From contig NC_091120.1 in the NCBI RefSeq assembly GCF_040183065.1, positions 183,298,396 through 183,362,395 of the forward strand: a stretch of DNA of 64,000 bases, read 5' to 3'. Made by a program: the position numbers and the translations under genes. The stretch comes from Periplaneta americana (Eukaryota; Arthropoda; Insecta; Blattodea; Blattidae). Shown in pieces: positions 50,639-61,900 of the stretch (position 1 is its first letter; each line of letters starts with the position of its first letter). The notes under the pieces were generated by a model, which saw only the letters and a list, made by a program, of their open reading frames with translations, searched no databases and was not told the DNA's origin.

Positions 50639-53600
50639 TTGTAATATGTTAGTATTCTGTTCTTCAACTCTATGTTAAATTTTAATTGCTTGTATACTTT
50701 GTCACCTGATAGAGTGTAAGAGAAGGCCCTATGGCCTTAACTCTGCCAGTATAAATAAAGAATTATTATTATCTCTTGGATATGGATATACACATTGAAC
50801 AATTACAATATAATTTCGATGTTTTCTGGATGCTCTGAACTATACAACCGCATACATTATACAAGGAATTCAATTTACTATAATTCAGGCCTGTCACAGG
50901 ATAACACATTTCTGCGGGAGTTTTTATTTTCAAATACTTTGGGCTGTGTATCACATGATGTATAAAAAATTCAGAAGGTAACTCCCGTCACTTCGTAGCT
51001 GCTACGAGCGAGAACACGTTTTATATAAGAAAGCATCATAATAGCGCAAAAAATGTATCTATAGGCCTACAAGTGGCAAAACTCCGTTGTAGAAGGTTAC
51101 TAAACCTTACCGCTGTGCTGGAGACGGAGTCTGGAGTTTCCCTCCATTAATCTGAACCATTGTCGCTATAGATTGACAAGTCATCTGACGCATCACTGTT
51201 ATTAGTACGCGCTACTATTGGCTGACTATTATTTATTTATCTATTTATGTCCATAACAGGGCAAAGCCCCAATTGCAATAGACAGTACAGAAAAAAAAAC
51301 ATATTGCATACAACACGAAAAAAAGAGGTAAGACAGATAGAAGTGTAATTACAAATTAAAAATGGAAAAGAGAAGGAAAAAAAACAAATAGATACCAACT
51401 AAACAAAAAAGACAGATACAGATATAAATGAAAAACACCAAATACAAACAAATCAAAAAGAGCCAAGTACAGACATCACAGCCAAAAATGCAAAATGTAG
51501 GCGTAGCTATAATTGGCAAATTGCAGAGCAAATACAATACCATGTTAATAAATTCAATATACAGCAGGCCCAATAGGCTCAATTAATTTATTCAAAAAAC
51601 TCACCAACACAGAACATGTGTTTCAAGTAATGCTTTACATAACTTTTTCTTGTACATGTTGTACGATAACGAAAAATCTAAATTCTGTTTATTTGATAGA
51701 TGATTGTAAGTTCGAAGCATTAATAAAAGTGGAGACATTTTATGAGATATTGTTTTTGTTGTCTGTAAATAAAAGAGAGATCGCTTTCTCAAATTTGATT
51801 TACCAATATTGAAAATAATTAGCTGTAGAAGATCAGGGTTGTCTATTAAGCCATTTATGGTTTTGAACAAATACATTTGTTGTGCTCTTATCCTGCGACT
51901 ACTGAGAGATGGTACATTAAATTCAACCAGCATGGATTCATAAGATTGGAATATGTTGTAACATGAATATTTTTTCATATATAGCAGTTTTAGGATTTTA
52001 TTCTGTGCTCTCTCTAGAATGACCGAGTGCGAGTGATAGTGAGGGTTCCAAACTATAGATGCGTACTCTAATTTACTTCGTATTAAACTATTATATATTT
52101 TTAAGACAGTTTCAACATTCCTGAAATCTTTTGAGTTCCTGTAGATGAAACCTACCAGGTTTGAAGGCTCTATTCGCAATTGCTTTTATATGTGTTAAAG
52201 GATAGGTCATGAGAGATTACCACTCCTAAATCATTTATTGAACTGACTCCTTCTAATTTTGTGTTATTTATGCTATACGTGTAATCCAGAGAGATAGTAT
52301 TACGAGTGAAGGTAACGTGTGAGCATTTTTTAATATTAAAGTTGAGTTTGTTAACAATACTCCACCTAAAAATACTATTAATATCTTGTTGTATCTCAGC
52401 TGAGTCAGATTCATTTGTAATTTCTTTAAATAATTTAACATCATCTACGTATAATAAGCAATTGGAATATTGTATATGTTTTGGTAGATCACTGATGAAT
52501 AGTAAGAAGAGAGGACCTAAATTAGACCCCTGTGTGACACCCGAGTTTACATTAAATTGTTTTGAATTGACCTGTCGGAATGAAACATATTGTTCTCTGT
52601 TTGATAGGTATAAACAGGTAAGTTTTAGCAGATGGTTAGAGAAGCCAAATTCTGACAGTTTATGCAGTAATATGTCATGATCTAGTTTGTCGAAAGCTTT
52701 TGAAAAGTCTGTATAGATTGCATCAACTTGAGTTCTGCTATCCAGGCTGTTTGAAATCAACTGCACAAAATTAAGTAGATTTGTTGTAGTCGACCTATTC
52801 GGTATAAACCCATGTTGGAGATTAGATAAATAACTTTTAACATGATTGAAGATTTTAACGTACACTATTTGCTCGAAAATTTTAGGAAGAAAGAAGTCTC
52901 GCTCTTTAAGACTGACGCATGCGCAGAGCAACGGAGTTTTGTAAGTTGTTCCCCTATAATACCACGTTATACACACACAATTTTAGCTACATAATGGCAG
53001 CCGGTACTACGTGACCTACTTGACCAATAAAAATGAATGCACTCTCTTGTCCTCACTGACAGTATGTTCACATGAACGCATAGTAGCATTTTGTGGAGTT
53101 GTGTACAGTCATGAATAATTTGAATAACACTGTTAATAGTAATTTATATTAATAGTTTAGGTCTTGAAAAAAAAAGAGCTATTCTGTTATTGTATTATTT
53201 ACGTAATGTTAATATTATGCATGATTCCAAGAAAGTAAATTAACTTATTTTTAAATAATTATGCAAACAGTAGTGTGTAGCACGTTTATTTTTCTCTAGA
53301 TCATTCTTCGTTAAATGTCGATGTATCGTGCTGCTATGCATTCGGTTGCGTTACAGTCCAAGTTCAACATCGTAATTACTAGAGCAGTGCAAAGGGAGCA
53401 GTTATTCGACACACCGGCAACGGGACAAGGGTTGTAAATTCACCTTGTGTACCCGCAGAGGTCTGACTCTGCGGTACATAGGATAGCTGCAAGCAGTAGG
53501 TACAGCTTGGTAAAGGAAACGTCAGTACTGAAGAAAGATAAGAACAATTCGGTTCTAGTGTTACGATGCCTAAGGGGGAGAAAATTCGTTTGGCAAAGTT

Positions 53601-56600
53601 TAAGGGTGCTATTCATAGGCATTTCGCTAGCCCGCGCTACGAACGTGCTAAACATGATTCATATCATATCATATCGCTGACACTGATTTATGAATAAGAA
53701 AAACGTTAGTTCGCTGATCATCCACCGAAAGCCCGCGCTAAGAATGTCTATGAATACGGCCCTAAGAGATTTCTTTCCGAATATGGTGATATTTTCTTGT
53801 TGCAACGAAGATAAACTATTCTGTAAATTGTGTAAAATATCAGTTTCAGTAACTAGAGCATATAATGTTCGAAGACATGTAAATAGGGATGTACAAAAAC
53901 GTGTTCTCATGAAGTTGAAAAAAAAAAAAAAAGGCGAAACATGTGAGCAGGGTCACAGTTCTTCATCCGTGTTCCATGAAGAAATGTGTGATGTGTTTTG
54001 TTAAGCATTCAAGAAGATATGTCCTGGTGTATCTCTTCCTCCTCCTCCTATACTTACTCGATGGGGTTCCTAGTTGAAGGCCTGCATTTCGACCAGGTCC
54101 AGAATGTTATTCAATTATTTGATGTGAAAGATGCATCTGCAATACCAATAGCCCAACGTCTGTTGGTTGATTCAAGCATAAAACAACTATTGGAATACAT
54201 TGAATCGAATTACGGGTTTATTCCTGATTGTGTAGCAGCTTTAGAAAAATCTGGTACAAAACTGGTTGATCAGATTTCTCTATTGCGAAATATCTGGAAG
54301 AAAGTGACTGAAGTAGACGATAAAATTTCTAAAATAATATCTGCGAAATTAACAAATATGTTGAAAAAAATGGTGGATATTATAAACTTTGCAAGATTAG
54401 TGACAGTATTTCTGGAGATAAGGATTCCTTTGAAGAACTTACAGAAATTGAAAAAAAAATGTTGTACAGGATTTTACGTATGCCCCAGTTGTTTCAACAG
54501 ACGTAGAAAGAAGCTTCTCCACATATTATAAGGCCATGCTATCAGATAGACGATAATCATTTTCTGTTAATAACTTACAAATGGCATTTGTTGTGCATTG
54601 TAACAATATTTGGAAGAAAAGTGATAACGTATAACATGAGCGTTAATAACTCACACTCATTGTAAAGAAAAAGACAAAAAACCATTGTTCAAGTGCTTTT
54701 GCGAATAGAATATCATGAACCCGTTACAAATAAACAGTGATTTTGTTTGCGTTCTGTATGAAATCATACATGTATACAGTATATTATTTGTTTAGGATGA
54801 AATTGTTAATTAGTTTAGTAATTTTTAAATCTTATTAAAGTATCTGTAGAAAATTAATTGCAGAAACGTTAGGGAACTGTGTCATTTCTATTGTGTCGTC
54901 TGTACGTCAACACATCGTGTACATGACCGTCGCTTGTACACAGGGAACACGCCGAGTAGCGTCGGAACCTTTACTATGATGCCATTCCGTCTGTCATGTG
55001 CTCCGTCTGCACCGCTCTAGTAATTACGATACCAACTTCCTAGCTGTCATTACAATAGAAACAATTGAAAACATTACGGGTTAAATATTATGTGTCGCAT
55101 ACGAGATAGACAATTAGATTCACAAAGTAGTTGTTCACCTGATGATAGTAAGATATACTGTATCATATTTCAAATTTGCTCCAGTAACGTCTTGTGACGT
55201 AGGAAGAATATTTTCAGAGTACAAATATTCCTTCCTTTTTCTGAACGTAAAAGGAGTAGGCCTATTTCTCATGATAAAATGAAAATGTATACATTTTTAT
55301 ATGTTATAATGAGGCTAGAATCGTAGTTGTAAACTGTGTATATTATTAATATATGTATGAGTAAATGGTTTTAGTTTCGGCGTTACAGAGTTTATAATTA
55401 CAAATTATTGTTTTTATATTATTCGTTCATTATTTTGTTGTTCTAAGCCTGTGAACGATTGGAGCACATGTTTGGTTACCACCCAGCTGTACATGTTTGT
55501 TGTTCTGGTTCACTGATACTGAAAGATGCGCTATTATTTTCATTCCGTAGAGATATAGTCCAAGCTTACACAACTTAACAGTTTTGGTACCAACTTCCTA
55601 GCTCTGGTAATCACAATTTCTTAGATAATTCCTAACAATGCAGTCAGGAACAACATGAAATAAAATTAAAATCCTCGTAATGGTTGAAGTAAACATTGTC
55701 TTATTTACATGCTTTGTAATATTTTGTTTGCAGACTTTCATTCCTGTATATTTAAACAACGTAAACGCGGGAGCGTCCTACATGCAACTGATGCATTGCG
55801 TACAGCTCTCTAACTCTGGTAAGCCTTCATACAATTTCTCATTCAAAATAACATTTTCAGAATATGTTGGACCAATACTAAAAGCCGCGAGTGCAGTTCG
55901 AAGTATGGAAGATAGCACCAAAACAAATATTGAACGTTAAAATGGAATCATTTGTATTTTCCCCGAGTAATGCTGTTATCCTAAAAATTATTTCAGAATC
56001 TATTTGTAGCACACCGTATCTTCTAAACTAGAATTACTTTCTATACTAGAAATGCACTGTATTTATTAAATCTGTGAACGTGAACATTTATTTTATACCC
56101 TACTGTGACTGAATGTTTACATGTCAAGACAAGGAGTAATTGCACTCTGCTTCTTCCATTCCCCTCTATCTACACAACACTATCTTCCGTGAGTTCGTAA
56201 CTTATTGCGTTTCGTTACCCAGGATCGAGGTTGATAATCATAGCTCGCTCTCCAAAATTATTTTTTCTTCCTCCCCAACCAACTATAGATATAATATTAG
56301 GTAGTCTCATAAGTAACTTCCACTGATATCTTTTGAACCAGGCAGATAAATTGTTGACAAGCAGAAAATTACGGCCATTTTCATGCTTGAATAGCATTGA
56401 AAAATATTGTACTTAAATAGGGCTGAACAAATAGTATTTTCAGTTTCAGTGGTCCACAATTGCTAACTGCTGTTTAAGAGAATATCTTTCCATGTTGAAT
56501 CTTTCGTACACTACTTTTAACACTTGAATATAAATAACTGATTAAATGGCGATCTTATTCGTGTTAATTGTGTAAGCATGTGCGGCTTACAGCTGTTTCG

Positions 56601-58926
56601 GTGCTTCTTCACACCATCCTCAGAGCCTACTAGATCTCGGCGTCATTTCGAACTTCGCTGCCTGTTGTGTGGGTGCGTTCGTTGTTGAAAAGTGTTGAAA
56701 TGTGGTGTCAAATAGTGTGTGTGTTCTGAAATTGATCTGTGCTTTGAGAATTTGATCATACGCCGATCACATAACTAATGCCAACCACACATACAATAAC
56801 ATAAATACAGACATGGAAATCCTACACACACAACCCAAGAACCAAAAACTCAACACACTAGAACAATATGAAATATACACACTAAAACACACCCTGATCA
56901 AATTCTCAACACACGGATCAATTTCAGAACACACACACTATTTGACACCATATTTCAACACTTTTCAACAATCGAACGCACCCACACAACAGGCAGAGAA
57001 GTTCGAGATGACGCCGAGATGTAGTAGGCTCTGAGGATGGTGTGAAGAATCACCGAAACAGCTGTAAGCCGCACGTGCTTACACAATTAACACGAGTAAG
57101 ATCGCCATTTAATCAATTATTTAGAATATCTTTATTTCTTTTGTTTAGATTTTACTAAAATGAGATAAAATTATCCCAATTAAAAAAACTTAAAAACCAC
57201 TTATTTTGTAACCAGGTTTTCTTCCTTGAAATATGGACACAAAATTGTGATTTATTAAAGGTACGAGTTTCGCCATTGATGCAACTACAAATACGTGACA
57301 GAGATTTTCTCTTAAAAAGAGAACAGGAAGGGGCAACTTACTTCCCTTCTCGTCTTATTAGTCCCCGGAACTGTATGAGAGTGATCCATGTCAGAAATTA
57401 ATAAAATAAAGGAAAGGCCTTTCAAGTTAACGTGTGTGTTATTGCTAATGCAAAGTACCAAACGGATATGAAAATAATTATTATATCAAGTGCAATTGCA
57501 ATGACTATTACACTTTTCCTACTTCACACTACTTTTGACCAATAAAACGGTACGAAAGGACGTCTTTCAACCAATCATGGCTGCTTATCGCACAATTTTA
57601 TCGCGTCCCTATCATTTGTTTCTTTGTTTTCCAACATTTCAAACTGCACTGGTCTGGACTTCAAAAAAAAAAAAAAAAAAAAATTACAAACCACTCCAGT
57701 CGATGCACAGCAGTTTCAAATATGACTCGCATTGGCATTCAAGAACAAGAATTAATAAAGATCACTGGTCATACCTATGCATCTTCCCTGAAATTCTATT
57801 TACAAATAAATGAAGAGCACCATTCGGAAATCCTGAATAAGTTGAGGAATACACCATGTACATCAACAAATTGCACTTCTTTTACGCATACGTCTAAAAC
57901 AAAACACTAACACCAACCACTAAAACATTCAAATTTGAAAATTGTACTTTCAATAATTGTTTCTTTTAAAATTATTCATGTTTATTTTTTATTTCATCAT
58001 CGTTAATTAAAACTTTTCTTGTTTATTTCATCATCCCTAATTAAAATTTTTAATTAAAACACTTGTTTATATTATTTAGGTTATGTTATAGCTTCTGCTA
58101 TATGATATTATGGATAGACACGTATCAGAGATTGTTTAATACTAAGATTTATTGAAAATCATCTGTCAAGTGACTTTGATTACTGGGATGCGGATGATTG
58201 AAGTGGAATGCAAATGTTTTAATAAAATGAAACTGAATCAACAAAGCCTTCTTGAGTAGTAACCGTCCACAGAGTTCAATGAAGATTCCATAGTTGGCAC
58301 GACTGATAACAAGAAAACATAATCATAAAACACTACTGCCATCTAGCGTAATGTTGAGATGGTACAATAATACATTTGAAGACAGTTGTATTTTCGTAAT
58401 TCAATTAATATTTTATTGTATTGGAGTACTTTGTTACTTTTAATCTTTATATACTTTCTTCTAATCGTGTAAGAGTCAATTAAATCCCACTCGAGTTTTA
58501 ATTTTCTCTAGATAAATCAAAACCTCTAGTGAGATTTCTGTTAATAAATAATATATTATCATAGCTTTTACAAACTTTCGGCTCTCGCTGCTCGCTTGAA
58601 ATCCATCTCTGACGCAGAGATAGTAGCCTACTGTGCGTTTGTTTGCAAGGCGGTGTAAGTAAAAGAGAGCATAGGGGGGGATTTCTCCGTTTTCATGCAT
58701 TACCCCTTCGCCCCCAGGGCTGGTCTATTGTGTGTGTGATCCATAGAACCGTCCCCATCCCTACAGGCATTGGTACTATGTAAGACCTTTGTATGTACTG
58801 TATGTATTTATTCACACTGCAATGGGCATATACCCGGTGGCAGTGGTAACTAATTACACTCAATAATGACAATAATAAACTTATTAATTAAAAATACAAT
58901 TAATAATAATACTAATAATTAATACT

Positions 58927-58986
<60 letters not shown>

Positions 58987-61900
58987 CAACAACAGGGAAT
59001 ATCCCAATTTAAATGAAACGATCACTTAAAATAACATTTGAAATAAACCTAATTTGTATCTTAAAACTAAGATCGAACTAAAACCCACGAGTATGATATG
59101 TTCATATCTGCACAAGTACCTTTCAACATTACACTCATTTCGCTGTCAACTCACTCACTGCAATGGAACTACGACACATTTCACTGATTCTATCCTGATT
59201 TCACTAACACTTCAAAAACATTTCACTGTTCAAATACTTTGCACTGCCACTACAAACTATAAAGCTTCAATGAAAGGAACACGTTTCACTGACACAGCAC
59301 ACTTCACTGACACGACATACTTCTTCACTGATACAACACACTTCACTTACACAATATAATTCTTCACTGATACAACACTTCAATAACAACATATCATTTA
59401 CACCCTTTAAATACGGTGTATAATTACCGTCTATTAGTAAGGTCCTTAAGCCTATTTTTAAATACATTTTTGGTTATTGGTAAAGCCTTTAGTAAGTCTG
59501 CAGGTAAAGCATTCCAGTCCCTGATAGTACGATTGAGAAAAGAAAACTTTCCAGTGTCCGTCCTCTGCCTTCTTTCCCTCAATTTATATGAGTGGTCGTT
59601 CCTAGAAGAGTAATTTGGCGGCTGCAACCTATTTTTTATTTCTCTCCAGGCAGGCTCACCTCTGTATGTTTTGAACAGTGCGCATAATCGAATTCGCGTT
59701 CTCCTGTCCGTGAGAGTGTCCCATTTTAATGGTGAATTTTTCCGACAACACTTGAGAGCCCGTTTTTTTTAATCTTTTCCAGTGTCTTAATATGTTCTAA
59801 TCTGTAAGGATCCCAACATGCAGCACCATATTCCATTACTGGACGTACTAGTGATTTATATGCAATCTCTTTGGATTCATCAGAACCTTTTTTTAGTACC
59901 CTCATCACAAAGTGTAACGCTCTCCATGCTTTTCCCGCTGGGTCTGTAACGTGTTCCCCCCCGCCGAGATCGCTGCTAAATGTTATTCCGAGGTATTTAC
60001 ATTTGTTAACTTCCGGAATGGTTTCACCCCCTAACGTATACGATGCGACTATTTTATTTCTTTTCCTTGTAAAGCTGATGGCTTTGCTCTTTAGAGAATT
60101 TATTTTCATTTTGTTGGCTATTGCCCAATCGTTTATTCTATTGAGGTCATTCTGGAGAAGAGTAGTATCTTCATAACTCTTTATTTCCCTGTATACCATA
60201 CAATCATCCACAAATATGCGAACCCTAGACAAGATATTAACTGGCAGATCATTTACACATATGACAGGAGAGGTAATGAAAAAAGTTAAGAAAACTACAT
60301 AATTTATGAAAATTCTATATTACAAGGGTGGTACGGAAAGTAACGTTTAATAGGTAAACAAAAATAAAAAATACAGAAATGAACTCAAATCTTTTAGCTA
60401 TTTTTCTACATAGGCGTTAAGTTTATCAACACATTTCACCCATCATGGTACCAGTTTCAGTATATCCTGTTCATAGAAGTCCGTTCTGTTAGAGTACAGC
60501 CATCTGCGGATAGTTGATTGCACTTTTCTGCGTCGGTTGCAAAGCGATGCCTGGCCAGGAAATTCTTCACTGGACCAAACAGATGAAAGTCCGATGGTGC
60601 AAGTCTGGACTCTATGGTGGGTGCTGGAGCACTTCCCAACCAAATGTGTTGATTTTCTCACGAAAAGGAGCCGCAACATGGGGGCGAGCATTGTCATGAA
60701 GAAGTTTGACATCGTCAGCATTAATGTTACGGTGTTTGTCATGAAGGGCACGACGCAACTTTACCAACGTGTGAATGTAGGCTGCAGCATTCACAGTGGT
60801 CCAGTGTTTAGCTAAGTCTACCAACAAAACACCATGCATATCCCAGAACACTGACACAAGCACTTTCTTAGCGGATTGCGTAAATTTGAATTCTTTCTTT
60901 ACTGGGGTAGTAGCATGTTTCCACTCCATAGAGTCCTGCTTTGTTTCGGGCGTGTAGTGGTACGCCCAGGACTCATCACCAATGACAATTCCTTTCAGAA
61001 AGGCATGCCCTTCTGCAGGGTAATGCATTAAGTGGTCCAAGCATGTCACCATTCGCTGGCCCTTGTGGTCGTCTGTCTGGTTCTTAGGCAACCAGCGGGC
61101 ACTAACTTCATGAAATTTCAATGTGTCATGCACGATATCGTACACCGCACCGTTGAATTACTGAGATAAGGTTCGCAGTTGGATCCGCCGGTCTTTCAAA
61201 ATTGCCGCCTTAATGTCTGTGACATTCCGCTGGGTTGCAGCTGTTACCGGTCGCCTGGAACGTGGCGAATCACAAAGGTTCTCAAGGCTTTCTGCGAAGA
61301 ATGCGCACCACCTGGAGATGTTGCTACGATCTATTCAGTCTTCCCCGTACACGCCACACATGTCCCTGTGAATTTCACTCGGGTTATGACCTTTAGCCCA
61401 TGAAAATAGCACAATATTTTGCTGCTCTTCACAAGTTAAAGATAGTAACATGTGCGCCATCTTTGTTGCGTAGTTCACGCTTCTCTCGCTAGAGCTGCAC
61501 ATGCAAAACAAATTGTGTCTTTAGTGAAAACTTTAAACTATATCTCGTTAAATGTCAGCATCCCTGCTACAATACCAACGCAAAAAAAAATATATATATA
61601 TAGTGCGTTACTCTCCGATCCATTATAGTCTATTTGTTCACCGTCTATGAAAAGTGAACAATGTATTTCCAAGCTCCTACTCAACTGTTTGCGCACGGAG
61701 GTGGCCAAACTAAAAATATACATGTTAGAAATTTAATTTTTCAGTCGTTGACTTTACTACATTATATGTTTTGTTAGGTGTTAACCTTTACATAATAAAT
61801 TGTGTGATGTATGAACGTTTTCGTTGACCATGTCAACATCATCAGATACACTCTGTCATTTTACAATATCAATACTCTCAATGATATCTACACAATTCAC

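Larger units (their letters stand above)
56531..57122 (+). mobile_element. Penelope-like element 3' part with inverted arms
   Basis: Arms 56531-56758 and 56893-57122 are reverse complements (TGATTAAATGGCGATCTTA at the outside). Each holds a hammerhead-like motif. Between and partly inside the right arm lies the tail of a Penelope GIY-YIG endonuclease. Inverted terminal pseudo-LTRs with hammerhead ribozymes are a known property of Penelope-like elements. The reverse transcriptase is absent, so this is a truncated or rearranged copy. Confidence 0.75.
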
